DNA of 64,000 bases, taken from contig CM019227.1 of the NCBI GenBank assembly GCA_009741485.1, positions 16,601,015 to 16,665,014 of the forward strand. The letters run 5' to 3'. Position numbers and translations under genes: made by a program. Below the pieces are notes generated by a model. That model searched no databases, had not been told where the DNA came from, and saw only the letters and a list, made by a program, of their open reading frames with translations. Position 1 is the first letter of the stretch; each line of letters opens with the position of its first letter. Source of the DNA: Malurus cyaneus samueli (lineage: Eukaryota > Chordata > Aves > Passeriformes > Maluridae). Positions 44,401 through 56,978 of this stretch are shown piece after piece.

Positions 44401-47400
44401 GGCAGCTGCTCTGTCTTCCTCAGGCTCAGGCGAGGATTTAGCAGCTGAGCTATTTACCTGCCCTCAGGGCATCCTGCTATTATGGGCTTGAATCTTCCCC
44501 ATCCTCTGCTGTGGGAGCAGTGACCCAGCCTCGGGACTGTTCCAAACCCTCTGACCAGCGATGCTTTTCGTGCAGCAGCGAAGCAGTGAGGTGTTGCTGT
44601 GACAGAGAAAGGTCCATGCTCTAGGCTCTTCCAAAACCTGAGGTGTGTTCTGTGTGTTAGGGCTGCTTGGAGTCCAGCTCTGTCCTAGATTTTCTGTGGG
44701 AGATCTGGGGAAGGTGTTAGGAAGGAGTTATCAGGAACTGGTGGGGCTGTAAACTGAAACCACAGCCATGGAATACCGTGGAAATCAGTGTGGACTGGGC
44801 AAATCTGGTGGGAACTGTAGGGAGAATTGGGAATGGCAGGTGCTGTGTGTGACTCAGTGGTGCTCAGCACTGGGCACACTCAGTAGTTGTTGATTAATCC
44901 AAGGGCTTTTCCCTTTGGGACATCATCATCTGTCCTTGAGCAGTCCGAATGAGTTGGGCCTGGGAGCAGGGCACTGCAGGGTACCCTCTCCTGTCAAAAT
45001 GCCATGGACAATCCAGCCTCCCACTGGTGGCCCAGGGCTGCTCCAGGAGATGTCCCAGTCCGGAACTGGGAAGTTCTGTGGGAGCAAGCAAGTGAATGTG
45101 GCAGCACAAATGGCCTCAGCATGGAAAAAGTCCTTCTAGTGCACATCTCTGGACGCGTGTGGGTGCTCCTTGTTGGCAGTGGGACTCGGAGACATCTCAG
45201 ACCTTGCACACATGATCCTGTTGAACCCTAAACCACACGCCTTTGCAAAGAGTGAGCCTTGGCCTTACATAAAACTGAGTGACACTGAGCACTTCACACT
45301 AGTCCTGAAAAAAAGCCAAGGTGACACTGTACCTGTTAAATGTGAATGTCAGCAGCTTCTCTGGCGCCAAGTGGGGGGGGGATCTGTGAGCATGGGAAAT
45401 GCTAATGTTGGAGGCTGGAGTCGGTCCCACAGTGAGCTGGTGCTCTCCTCAGTAAGGAAACATCAGTACCATGACACATGTTTTGTACAGCACTTGAAAG
45501 TGGATCTGGAATCACCACCAATGTATTCAAAATTATTTCATTGTGTTGAAAAATCTGCAAGGGAATTCTGAATATGCTCTCAGGCACTGATTAATTCTGA
45601 AACTGAAATGCAAAAGTGCTGATCATCTCTGACTCTAATTTTCTCCTCCCTTGGAGCTCACTGTGCCATTTAATGGATGTCACACATCTACTCAGTTTGA
45701 TTCAGCAATGATGTAGCTATGTTATTTGACTTTCTCTCAAAAAATTCTATAGAAGGAGGGAGAAATGAAAGAATGAGTGCATAAAGAAATAAAATACTTT
45801 AATGTTGGAAAGGGAATCTATAAAATCCTGAGTTTTGCTGAGGGGTATAGTGGGTACTCATTGTGTATTCACCTTCCCTGTGCTGCTGTCCCCCAGATGG
45901 GAGGCACCAGATGCCAACAGCAGGAGATGCTTTTTGTGTAGGTAACTGAAGAGCAGAACTCAATGCTTTGCTGTGGCTGGGCTTGGTGACTGGGAATGAC
46001 CTGGGGTATTCCATGCAGAAACTCCAGGCTGCCCCATCTCCAAAACCCTGAGTGCTGAGAGTGGGGGAGACTGACAGTTCTGCCTTTGATCCCTTCCTGA
46101 CTCATCCTTAAGCCTCTGTTCTGGACTGCCGTCAGAGGTGAGCTGGATCTGTGACTATCCTTAGGAGCTGTGGAGCTTCTCCCCGACCTCCTGAGGCTTC
46201 TGCTTGCTGTTAAGCTCCTTGAGCTGGGGTATTTTTGTTTGCTTGATTAAATGAACAGCTATTCTTGTGGCACAGTCGTGTTTGATGCTATGTTAAAGCA
46301 CAGTGTTGGAGTAGATGTTGGGTTTAGTTGAATCTCGAGATTCTGGCAGGTTGTGTTATCAGCATTATTAACAGATATCAAAGGGATGATGTAATGCAGG
46401 ATGTATCCTCTCAGGGGGAAAATTAAGTAGATAGAGAGGACCGGAGGCAACAGCTGCTGATATCACTGCATGCTTTCCCATGGATGTTATCAAGCATTAG
46501 CTTGGATTCTTTGTGAACTCCACTGAAAGTCTCATGGAAAAGCTCTCTGGTTCCCCAGGGATTTGGCTTGCAGCACCCTTCTTTTCTCATCACTCTGGAG
46601 CAGATTGGTAGGATGCAGAGGAACTCAGGTTTATCTTTAATGGTTTTTTTAGTCACACTCATGAGAACACCTGGTGTTTTGCAGCCTGTCTTCTCCCATG
46701 CAGCCAGGACACCAGCTGGAAGGGCCTGAACAGTGAGCATCTCCTGAATGGGAGAGTGGATTCTCCAGGTCCAGTAGCAGCCTGTGGAGCTGCCTGGCTG
46801 CAATGTGCTTCCTGCTAGTTCTGTGTTCAGCAAACTTGCTTTTGGGGGCCAAATTCAGCTGTCCTGGTGGTGCGGAGTTCTCTGTGTACACCTGAGCCTT
46901 CCCCAGTGCACTGACACAAGGGCTGGGGTCCATTCTTGAAGTGTGGGGTCATGGTCTCTCCTCCCTCTTAGCCCTTCCTGGCTTCTGGATGTCACTGTGA
47001 GCTCTGTCAGCACATGATGCTTCCCACAACCGTGTGCCACAACTTCACAGCCAAGAGCAGAGAGAAAGAGCTATCTCAGTTTGTTCTGTTCATTTTGGAT
47101 AGTTTTTCTTTAAATGTTCAGGTTAACCAGGTCCTGGCAAAGCTGTTTCTGCAGCCCCAGTGTGAAGAGCCAAGAGTGCTTGCTCAGCCTATCCGGAGGC
47201 GAATAGCACTGGAGAGAATCCCAGAGGCAGCAGCAGGTCCTGCAAATGCTCCTCCTGCACGTAACCCTTTGTGGGTGTTGCAGATAAACCCTCCTTGTCT
47301 TAAGCAGGGAGGATTTTGTGTCTGGTTTTCCCGATAGCCGTGCAGAGATGCTGCTGGGAGCGGTAATTTGAATCTCTGGCCAAGAACGGCTGAGCTGGGG

Positions 47401-49764
47401 CTGCACCGTGGAGATTATCTGATTGTGCTTTGGATTTAATGCTCTGAGAAATCTTGTTTTGGATACCGCACCTGGCTCCCATCGAGGATCCTGCTCTGAG
47501 GTGATTTGTCTGCTGGGTGATGGTGGCACATAGAAGGTCAAACAATATGTCCAAGGTCCCCAGGTAAATGACTGCAGTGGGGATGCTTCTCCAGAGATTC
47601 ACACACTGGAGAGCAGAGCAGGCAGCTTTGGCTGTCTGACATACCTGGATTGAATGGTGAAAAACCTTCTTCTCCAGCATTCCTGTGTTTTAAGGGAGAG
47701 TTGCTGGCCTGCCTTGCCAGCTGAGCTCTCCGTGCTCGCACTGAAGGAGCAGTCTGACCCTCCTGGAAGAAGCATTTGCTGCAGCTGAAATCTTAGTGCA
47801 GAAGTGTGGGAGAAATCTGCTGTTCTGAGAGCAGCCTGACTGTTCCTGCACGGTGGGTTTGCGCTCCCTGGCAGTGATTTGGACTAGGGAAAACACATCT
47901 GAGTCACCCAGAAAAAGAACAGACCCTTCCTTCAGTCCCTCACTTGGGTTTCTGTTTCCATCGGAGCCTTGTGGAGCACTGCAGGCATGCGCCCTCTTGC
48001 TGCCTTGTCCAGGACCAGGGTGAGGAGTTGAGGAGGTGCTGCCAAGGTTAACAGCGGGTAAAGGAGTGGGTACATGGTCAAGGATTGCTAGGACATCTTC
48101 ATTCTGAAGGAGGCTGAAGCACTCTGTGCTGCTTATTCCTCCCCTCCTGGTTCCGAGGAGGTGGTGTGCAGGCTGGAGGCAGCAAGCGCGCATGGGAAGA
48201 GGCAAAGCTGAGGGGGAGCTTTGGCTCGTTTGCAGGGAAAACATCTTTTTGTTGTTCTGCATAAAAACCAGGCAGAAACAGCCACTGGTACTGCTTGCTC
48301 AGCAGGGATTTTTGCTGCCTTTCCTTTGGAGGTAAGAGCTCTCCGGTGGGATTGCGCGTGGTGGGAGCTGAGCCACATCCCTGCGAGCGGGTGTGTGCAC
48401 CGAGAGGGCAAAGCCTGTGAGCTCCGGGCATAGGGTGAGGGCAACATCCCTGTGGGTTCTGGGCACAGGTGTAGCACAGGGAACACGCAGCTCCAGGCTA
48501 GGTTTGGAGGTGCCACTTTGAAATGCTGTTATGGAGGAGGGCGATGGGGGTTGGGATTGCCATGGTCAGGGTATGGCTCTGCACCCCTCATCCCACCCTG
48601 CTTGGTTCTCCCTCCTAAAGCTCCTTTGGAAGAGTAACAGACTCTGGCTCAAATGACATTTTGCCAGCATCTGATCTGCCTTTTGTGCTCATACCCTTTC
48701 TTAGTCTCAGTATTTGCCAGTTTCTGGAGCACATAGCCTGTGGCACACAGGTATCTTTCTTGGGGTCAAGAACACTGGGACAGTGTTGGCCACAATGATG
48801 TTTCTGTTTCTAAAGGAAGGGTGCTGGGCTCAGTGAGGGCCAAGCGTCTTCAGAACTCTTGGCTTTTAAAGCTGTATTTCCAAAAGCCTGGAAGCCAAAA
48901 TCTGCATCTCTTTGATGTGCAGCGAAGCTGAAAGCGCTCTGTGTATTTTCTCTTATTTATTTGTTGAATTTTAGTGTGATTTTTTTCATTCAATATCGGA
49001 AGTTGGGTTTTTCTGTGGAGGAAGAGCTCCAAAAATGTGCAGCAGCAGCTTTTGAAGTGTCAACGTCACCGAACGTGGTTGACTATGAACAAATGCTGCT
49101 TCCTGTCTCAGCGGCTGGAGCCACTGCTGCTACAGGGAAAACAAAGCTGAATTGCTATGGATCTCAGTTATAAGGGCAGGAGGAGCAAGGACAGCACAGG
49201 CTGTGTCTGCCCCTGGGATGGATCTCAGTGGGGTTGTGAGGCTGACTCAGAGCTGCCGGTGCCAGCGCTGCACCATCACGGCTCACACGTGAGTTGGACC
49301 TGCCAGCATCTGCTCTGCCCTTGCCAGGTTTGTCTCACCCATGGAGATTTCATCCGGGAGGAAGCAGCCTGAAGCACAAGCAGCTGCTGCTGGGGAAGAA
49401 TGGCATTGATAGACCAAATCTTTGTGTCTCCAAGCAGTGCAGGGATGATCTGTGACTGCTCTCTTTGTGGCATTACCTATTTTGTGTTGCTAGGACCTTT
49501 CTGGTGACACAATGTTCCCTGGTCCCACTGCACACCAGTTATTTTTGACAAGTGGTTCCTACCATAGCTGTTTGGAGAGCTATGTGCAGACCTTTCCTCT
49601 TGCCACGTTTGAATCTCAACTTGTTTCTGCAGTGATGTAACAGAGGGGAAAACAACCAGCATGGGACACTGGACCCTGACACATCCGATCCTCTCATCAC
49701 TGCTGCATTGTATCAATTTAGGATGTGTCTGTAATGGCAACCAGGAGCTTTGGGGTATCGATGG

Positions 49765-50065
49765 ATGATCTTTGGACAATGGCCTGGAGTGACAGGACAA
49801 GGGGGAATGGCTTCACCCTGCCAGAGGGCAGGGTTAGATTGGAAATTGGGAAGAAACTCTTCCCTGTGAGGGATGTGAGGCCTGGCACAGGGTGCCCAGA
49901 GAAGCTGTGGCTGCCCTGGGACCCCTGGAAGTGTCCAAGGCCAGGCTGGACAGGGCTTGGAGCAACCTGGCCTGATGGAAGGTGTCCCTGCCCATGGCAG
50001 AGGGTGGAATGAGATGGGTTTTGAGGTTTTTTCCAACCCAAGCCATTCTAGGATTCTACAATCCC
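49765..50065 (+). mobile_element. CR1 LINE 3' end
   Basis: Forward CR1 with ggcacagggtgcccagagaa, gcttggagcaacctggcctg and the terminal ccaacccaagccattctagg. It lies in CDIP1 intron 1. Confidence 0.9.
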
Positions 50066-50879
50066 TCATTAATTGGATCCGGAGTTGCTGAGCACAGGAA
50101 GGAGGTGGATTAGAAAGCCTTGTGTTTTCCACAGGCATGGCTGTGTGCTGCCCCACGGCACTTTGGCTGTGCTTGCTTTGCAAGAAGCCTCAGATAGATC
50201 TCTTGGGGCTGGGGGTTACACCCCTTATCTGCATAGGGGATCTAGAAATCTGTTGCCATGGGTTTGTTCTTCTCACGCAAAAGCTTTCTGGAATGAGATG
50301 AGGGAGCACAGAGCCAGGGAGGACACACGGATTGAGGCCACAGGTGGGCCAAGCCCTCTCTGCTTTGGGGCTGCGATGGAGCTGTGTTTGTCTCACTGCT
50401 GTGCCCCAGCAGGTTAATGAAAATCCTTTCATTTTCTTTAGCAAATATCCATCCCTTTGAGGCATGAGGGTCTTTTGTCTTTGTTTAACAGAAACAGTGT
50501 TTGTGATGATTCTGAGTGGATTTATCCTCTGTAGTAAAGTTTGAAGAGGAAACCAGTAAAAGCTGTTCTTCCAGCTGAGAAGAGCTAATCTGTGCTTTTA
50601 GCTGGAAATAGCATCTCCTCTCTCCATCCTTCTTCTGATAATCAGCTCCTTTGGAGTCTTAGGATATATTGCAGTGTGTCCTTGTTCCAAAGAACCTGCA
50701 CAAGACACTGGTGATTCCATCAGATCTTGAACTTAAGCCTGGTAATCTTGGAATACTGCAGGGCTCTCGGTGCCAGGGTGGTGAGGGATGCTCTGGGGAG
50801 CTCTTGCCCAGCGCCAAGGGGAAGCTGACTGCTCTCTGGTTTCCCACAGAGCTCTCCGTCGGGAATGGGCCAGACCCTC

Positions 50880-51070
50880 ATTAAGATGAAAGAAAGCACA
50901 GGAGAAACAGCTCCTAAGAGGCTTAAAAGCAACAGGCTTTATTTTCCTCCTGGGAAGGGCACATAGCCAACATCTTGCTCTTTACAGATCTCTCTTAATA
51001 AGCAGAATATTGCAATAGGAGCAACTGAGCCTGCCAAGTACAAGCAGAACAGCCCTGCATCCCACAGTTT
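50880..51070 (-). mobile_element. Possible second LTR fragment
   Basis: On the minus strand an AATAAA (50,938-50,943) runs into GCCTGTTGCTTTTAAGCC, a context seen in LTR R/U5 regions, and upstream sequence contains TTATTAAGAGAGATCTG. No TATA box at the right distance is clear. It could also be a plain intronic poly(A)-like site. Confidence 0.3.
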
Positions 51071-52617
51071 CCTTCATCGCAGTGCACGTGTGGCTGTGTG
51101 CCCTACGGGCTGTCACCCTCGTGGCTGCCATTCCCTGCTAGGCAGGGTGGCAGTGTTAATGGCTGCTTCATCTGATGGGTGTTGGTGAGGGACGTGGGTG
51201 GGTCTCCTCCTCTCCTGTGTTTTCTTGCAGCTGCTTTGATGGGGGGAGGCTGGGAGTGTTGAAAGGTGTTACATTATGGGAAAGCAGCATCTGAGCGGGA
51301 ATGGGAGATGTATTACGTTAGAAAAGCCATGGGCTCAGTGGCCTGTGAGGGCAAGGAAAGCTCCCCGGCAGGCTGGTGTCCCAGGTAAGGACTTGGGTGC
51401 TCTGGTTGGGCTGGGCTCATCCAGGACTCCTGCAGGCATCAGGATAGGAAGGTCTGAGGCTCCTGGTTGCACAGGGTGGGGTGGCTGGCTACTTTGAGAA
51501 GAAAAAATCCTATTTTTCTTCACATCCCCACTGAGCTAAAAGGAGCACGGCCCAGTTTGTAGCTTTGTAGGTCACTGAAGGAAAAGGCAGGCTCTGCAGT
51601 ATGCCTGGAAATGCTCTGTGCCATGGCAACTCTGTTTCCCTGGGCTCTTAGGAAGAAATTGGTGTGAGAAGCAGGAGGAAGATGACCCCCAGCTGCCCTG
51701 GTTTTACTGTTAAAAGCTATGTGGCTGCAACACCACTTCAGACCTTGGGGGAGAAATACTAATCAGGAAATATGGACATCCTGGAGGAGACCCTGTACCT
51801 GTCAGGAATTTGCTCAGCTCCTGGGGGGATCAGTGTGCTCCTCCATGAGCAGCAACAGGTGCTGGTGCTCCTCCAGGGACTGATTAGATTTCCTTCTACC
51901 TTGCTCGGTGGCAGAGAGCTTGAACTAGGAAAAAAGGAGTGGAATAAAGCAAAGCCAAGCAGGTGAGGGAGGGATGGGTCTTCCTGCCTTGCTTGCCAAG
52001 TCCTTGGCTCTGCTTGACCCGGCAGCTGCAGGTGGAGGTGGCTGAGCCCCACAGGCCCCTCTGGGCACACCTGCAATGCAGGGCTGGGGCAGCACCGGCT
52101 GCCTGGCCTGGTGCCCGTGCAGGCTGTGCTGTGCTGGGGAGGTTGGCTGCTCTGGGCTGGCTGCCCAGCATGTGGCACTGGTGCCAGCAAACGGGACAAG
52201 CAGGGTCACATTTGCTCCTGCCCCATTGGGGTGAAGGATGGAGCTCCCAGCACTGCTCCCTGGGCTTTGACAGCAATGTCACCTGGTCCCATGCTGGATG
52301 GCAGCTGTCCCAAGCTCCAAGTGAGCAGCCTCTCACTTGTATTTCCCAATTTAGTCACGTTCCACCAGCTATAATTGAGCCAATGGAAACAGATAAATCG
52401 AGTTCCTTGATGTTGTTCCACTTCCTTGGATCTCATAGCATGTCAGTGAGGCTCTGCCACATGCCAAGGACATGGAGCCTCGTGCTGGCCATTGAGGGGA
52501 CACGTGGGGAGGCTCCTGCCCAGGGGAGAGAAGGGGTTTGGTGTGGCAGCCAGGGCAGTGCTGCAGCTGTGACTCCTCTCAATCTCTGTAACTCCCTTGC
52601 TGTCTCCTTTTACACAG

Positions 52618-52716
52618 ATCCAGTGGGAGAAGTCTCCTTCCAAACTACGCTGCTCAGAGGAGCTGCTTCTCTCAGCTGTCAAGGCCTCTGAGCCCTTGCT
52701 GTGAGGAAGAGGACAG
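52618..52716 (+). other. CDIP1: Candidate 5' UTR exon of CDIP1
   Basis: A long pyrimidine tract and cacag acceptor (cttgctgtctccttttacacag spans 52,596-52,617) precede 99 bases that end in a CAG|GTAAAT donor. The segment is 517 bp before the coding exon 2 acceptor. It has no ATG-led frame of interest, so it would be untranslated. Confidence 0.4.
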
Positions 52717-53247
52717 GTAAATTGTACCCCATGTGAAATACAGCTCCTGCTGTTAAAGGTGGTGTTACCTTAACTCCCTGGATTTATGTAGACATGCCCT
52801 GTGGGTTTGCACCTCAGAGTTTGCTCTTCAGGCTCAGGGTGGGAATGCTGTCATCCTCTGGGCATTGTGTGTCACTGAGGGTGGAGCTGGGGGCTGGGGG
52901 CAGTATGGGCAGCGCTTCCCCTTACTTGGTACCTCAACACTGCAGCTGAGGCTCTCAGCACAGCACATTCTGGCCCCAAGCTGCCTTGATGAGCTGCTGT
53001 GCAGGTGGAGCTGGCAGGAAGATGTTACACCTTGGACTTGCTGCCTGGTCACAGCCTGTCCAGCCTTGGGGATGCACCCCTGGTTCTGCCCGGGGTGGGT
53101 GCTGAGGCTGGAGCAGTGGTGCCACCAACCCCAGCCTCTTCTGTTACCTGTCACCTCCCTCCCCATGCACTGCACAGCTCCAAGCAGGTGTCAGTGGGAG
53201 GTTGGTGTCATCTAAAGGTTTTTGTCCCTGCAGGGCTGCCTGGAGCC

Positions 53248-53332
53248 ATGTCCAACGACCCACCCCCACCATACCCGGGGGGCCCCTCAGCACCACTGAT
53301 AGAAGAGAAGCATGGCCCACCCACTGCACCAG
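53248..53332 (+). CDS. CDIP1: CDIP1 first coding exon
   Basis: The exon starts at the ctgcag acceptor (53,234), with 14 bases of 5' UTR before the ATG. It encodes [20 protein letters not shown] and on to PPTAP plus one base, followed by a GTACTG donor. The start agrees with human MSSEPPPPY. Confidence 0.96.
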
Positions 53333-54789
53333 GTACTGGGGGATGTCCCAGCTGCTCAGGGGTGACAATGCCAAACAGACAGGAGCGAAGCAAGTGTGGG
53401 TTCCCTGGGAGGGTCCTGGCTGTGGCCTCTCCTCACTGGGGAGGATGGTGTAATGCCCAGTCATGTCTGTCCCCATGTCACACTTGGGGGAGGCAGGAGG
53501 GGTCCCAGAAAACTGACAAGAGCCAGAAGCACTCCCAGCTCAAAGCCTGGCACTGCCCCCTGCTGCGGGGTGAATTTGGGCTTCTTGTGGCCCAGAGGAT
53601 GGGGCTTAAGGGGGTGCTCCCCACCTCTCCCTTCCACGTTGGGGTTGATCCCCTTGGCCGTGCAGCCAGGCCAACATCTTCCCCTCGGCTCTGCTGCCTC
53701 CCTGGCCACTGACTCTGTGTTTCCTTTCAGAGGGTGTCACCCCAGTTGTGGGACAGCCACAGGGGGTTCCCATCCCCCCTCCTGAGTTTGGACCTCCCCC
53801 ATATGAGCCGCCCTCGCAGCCGGGGTTTGTGCCCCCTCACATGCCCACGGATGGCTCTGGGCCCTACGTGCCACCAGGTGAGTCCTGTGAGGGGCTGGGG
53901 GACACAGGAGGTAGGGATGGGCAGCAGCACGTTTCCTGGTGCCCTGGGGAGTGGGGGGGACACAAGAGGGGTTGGGGCTGCCATTTGGGGCTTGCAGTGA
54001 GGCTCCTCAAGGTGGGGTGGGGGGCACAGTGCGTGTAGCAGGGTTGGCCCCAAGTTTGTATTCAAAGTGGGTGGTGTTGCAGCAGTGTGGGTGACTCTCC
54101 AATGAGGATCTGGCCTCTCCTAACATGTACAAAGATGCTTACTTGTGCATGTATCTCATTCACAGGCGGATACTACCCACCCCCAGGCCCTCACCCTCCC
54201 ATGGGCTACTACCCTGCCCCAGGCTCCTACCCCTCTCCCGGTGGCCACACGGCCACAGTGCTCGTCCCACCTGGAGCTGCCACCACAGTCACAGTGCTGC
54301 AGGGAGAGATCTTCCAGGGTGCCCCCGTGCAGACTGTGTGTCCCCACTGCCAGCAAGCCATCACCACCAAGATCTCCTATGAGATTGGGCTCATGAGTTT
54401 CCTTCTGGGCTTCTTCTGCTGCTTTGTGGGGTAGGTGCTACAAGCAGAGCTGGGGCCTTGGTGGGTGCTCAGCCCGGTCCTGGTAGCCCCAGTGCTGGTG
54501 GCATGGGCTGAGGTGTTGGGCAGGGTGGGGACCTTGGCACAGAGGTGGCACTGGAGCAGCAGAGGGGCTCCGGGGGTGATAGCCCCTAAATTACTCACAT
54601 CTCTTGCCCATGACCGAGTGAACCCCATGCCCAGGGGCTACCCCAGCTCAGCATCTCTGGCTCTCTCTGTGCTCCAGGTGTGATCTCTGCTGCTGCCTGA
54701 TCCCCTGCCTGTTCGATGACTTCAAGGACGTGACACACACGTGTCCCAACTGCAAGGCCTACATCTACACGTACAAGCGCATGTGCTAA
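53248..54789 (+). CDS. CDIP1: CDIP1 (cell death-inducing p53-target protein 1)
   Basis: CDIP1 is a LITAF-domain membrane protein of late endosomes and lysosomes that links p53 to TNF-alpha dependent and ER-stress apoptosis. Four coding exons, 53248-53332, 53731-53877, 54166-54430 and 54678-54789, join without a stop to 202 residues (208 in human). The N-terminal half is proline-rich: [11 protein letters not shown] has a PPxY site, PSAP at about 13-16 replaces human PTAP, and a second PPxY, GPPPYEPP, follows. The C-terminal LITAF domain shows CPHC at 136-139, a hydrophobic, cysteine-rich membrane-dipping segment at about 151-178, and CPNC at 188-191; the two CxxC pairs bind one zinc. It ends YIYTYKRMC, as in the family. 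The paralogue LITAF is excluded by the gene order and the HTATVLVP block. Confidence 0.97.
53731..53877 (+). CDS. CDIP1: CDIP1 second coding exon
   Basis: 147 bases, phase 1 to phase 1, residues 29-77. Proline-rich, with GPPPYEPP and [12 protein letters not shown] as in mammals. The acceptor is tcctttcag and the donor GTGAGT. Confidence 0.96.
54166..54430 (+). CDS. CDIP1: CDIP1 third coding exon (start of LITAF domain)
   Basis: Residues 78-165 plus two bases. It encodes [16 protein letters not shown], then [20 protein letters not shown], the first zinc-binding CPHC and most of the membrane-dipping segment. The donor is GTAGGT. Confidence 0.96.
54678..54789 (+). CDS. CDIP1: CDIP1 last coding exon
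   Basis: Residues 166-202. It encodes [20 protein letters not shown], the second zinc-binding CPNC and YIYTYKRMC, then TAA. The acceptor is gtgctccag. The extra cysteine at 170 (GCDLC for human GCDLG) adds to a run of palmitoylation-type cysteines. Confidence 0.96.
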
Positions 54790-55950
54790 CAGCACCCCGG
54801 GAGCCACTGGAATGCCACCGGCCCTGTCCCGCTGCCGTCTGTCTCCGCGTGTGCATCACTCCTCGCTTCCCCCGCCGGTGGTGTGTATGTGTTATCCCCG
54901 GCTCCCTCCCACGCAGAGCTGCTACCACCTGCCCCCAGCTCTGCTCCTCACTGGGAATAGTTGGATTGGTGACACTGGTGCACAGGGGAGGTGGGCCCAG
55001 GCCGCAGACGCTGTGTGGGGGCTGCCCTGCAATGCACAGGAGTGGGGAGCATCACTCTGCACCCCAGTATGCTCTGGGGTGCGAGCGAGGCCCCCCTCAC
55101 CTGGAGCAGCCCTGGGAAGAGCAGCAGCTGCTGGAGGTGCCCACCCCAGTCCCATAGTGCAGGGGGTGCCTGGCTGCAGGGAGATGCTGGGTTGGGAGCA
55201 CAGGAGTGGACTCGAGCAGCCCATGGTGCCCTCAGAGGATGCAGCACAGCCCTTGTGGCACTTTCAGGAAGGGGCTCAGTGGCAAGGAGACAGAGGGTAG
55301 TGCCACACACCAGGTTTCAGTGTGGTTGATGGCATCCTCCAGCCCCGTGGCAAAGCCCCTTCCCGAGGAGAGGCAGAGCTGCCTTTGAGCACACAGAGGG
55401 GCCCGGCAGCAGCACTGTACCCTTATCAGTACCTCCGTCCTGCCCAGCGGCTGCTCCAGCTGCATGCGCCTCCTCCCAGCCCCGCCGTGGCTCTGGGGGC
55501 AGGGACAGCTCCTGGCAGCCCTCGCCCCAAAACCGCACCTGGCATGTCCTGCCTGCCTGGCCCGTAGAGTAGAGGAGTTTGTTACCAGGCTGCAGCTGCA
55601 GAGCCACACCCTGGGCCCAGCGGGGGCTGTGAGGTCCTCCTTGCTTGTGGGTGTAGGGGGTGTTTAGCCCACTCATGTGGGACAGAAGGAAGGGGCAAGC
55701 AGGCAGCGACAGGAGCTGCCAGCAGCACTCTCACAGGAGGGGCAAGAGGACCTGGGAGCCAAGTTGAGCCTCTCGGGGCTGCTCCTCCCTCCCCTGGCCC
55801 CTGCAGCTCCCAGAGCGATGCGGGGAGGTCTCTTAGTACACAGGTCTGCAAACACAGCCTGGCCTGCACAGGCAGGTGCTGTTTGCTCAGGGGTGGAACT
55901 GTGGCACTAGTCAGTGTTTTTATGTAAATAAATAATAGACCCTGAATTTG
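54790..55950 (+). other. CDIP1: CDIP1 3' untranslated region
   Basis: GC-rich sequence that turns A/T-rich at its end, closing with overlapping AATAAA motifs near 55,927-55,932. No other coding signal is recognisable. Confidence 0.75.
55927..55932 (+). terminator. CDIP1: Poly(A) signal of CDIP1
   Basis: AATAAATAATAG lies about 1.14 kb after the stop, followed by a TGTG/T-rich stretch (gaatttgtgtacatcttttc) typical of the downstream element. Confidence 0.8.
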
Positions 55951-56344
55951 TGTACATCTTTTCTTTTTCCCTGCTCAAAATTGACAGCAGATCTGCCTGC
56001 AGGAGAGCTGAGGATGAGGAGACCGGCAGGTTGGGGGTTCAGCAGTACCAAGCACAGGAGGAAGAGCAGCAGCTTCCCTACTCTACCAGGAACCCCTAAG
56101 CATGGGGTTGCCATGGCCCTGATAGCACCTGGCTGTGTCCTCTGAACAGGGCAGTGGGCATCCCCACATGGAAACTGCCAGGGGAGACAGCAGGGACAGT
56201 GGGTGCAAGGGCAGAACTTCTCAGGGACTGCATGAGTCAGAGACAAGTAAAATGGTGTGGGACTCCACACTCCCTTTCTCCCCATTAACCCACTCCCCAG
56301 CCTCCCCATTCTCCCAGTGACATGCTTTTGGCTTTCCCCAGCTA

Positions 56345-56978
56345 CAGCGTTGCAACTTTTTATTTCAGTCAAGACTTCAGGAAAAGTAACCAATAACCAA
56401 CCCTCAACCCAAAGTTGCACAGTACACATCTGTCACCTCCATACCCCACCATGATCCTGCCCCCAGCCCCAGGGAGCTCCCTCCACCAGGTGTCAGATTT
56501 GGTCTCTAGGACATCACACCAAACAGGACACTGCTTTGAGCTAATAGCCCCATAGCACAGCCTCAGCCTCTCAGGGTAGGAAAGCAAGTGCTTTTTGCTG
56601 AAAAGGCTGATGACACATTCTGGGGATGCAACCCAGGGCAGGAAACCCCCTCCAGACACTGCTCCAGGGACGGAGATGAAAAGCCAAGCATGTGAAGCCT
56701 TTGTCAGGATAGGACATCTTTAGCCTTAAAAGCTGCCCCAGCCTGGGCAGGGCAGTGCTGCAGTGGAATCCTCACCTCCTCACACTGGCCAGTCCTGTGC
56801 ATGTCAGCTAAAGACGTGGTGTTACAGCGTGTGCAAGGAGGCTTGGACAGTCCCGCAGGATTCCTGTTTATTTCCTCACTCCCACTCTGCAGCCAACTCA
56901 CCACCAGCAAGGGAAAGGTCTGAAAATGGGCAGGGCACATCTCTCCCCTTGCCCGCAAGCAGAGCCACGTTGTGCCCA
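56345..56978 (-). other. HMOX2: HMOX2 3' untranslated region
   Basis: From the TGA at 56,979-56,981 to the AATAAA near 56,360. No repeat or other gene is recognisable. Confidence 0.7.
56359..56364 (-). terminator. HMOX2: Poly(A) signal of HMOX2
   Basis: AATAAA on the minus strand, about 615 bases after the HMOX2 stop and about 430 bp from the convergent CDIP1 signal. Confidence 0.75.

Larger units (their letters stand above)
36030..53233 (+). other. CDIP1: CDIP1 intron 1 (about 17 kb)
   Basis: A long intron with an LTR on the minus strand (38.04-38.5 kb), a possible second LTR piece (50.9-51.07 kb), one clear CR1 (49.8-50.07 kb), a 20-bp tandem doubling at 37,161-37,200 and a diverged CR1-like patch around 36.60-36.66 kb. 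Open frames of 60-190 codons occur on both strands; none is bounded by convincing splice sites or resembles a known protein. Confidence 0.65.

Noticed and set aside
47014..47337. A 107-codon plus-strand open frame with a fairly protein-like composition
   Set aside because: It is in CDIP1 intron 1, lacks convincing splice sites and I recognise no family. Kept out unless transcripts show it.
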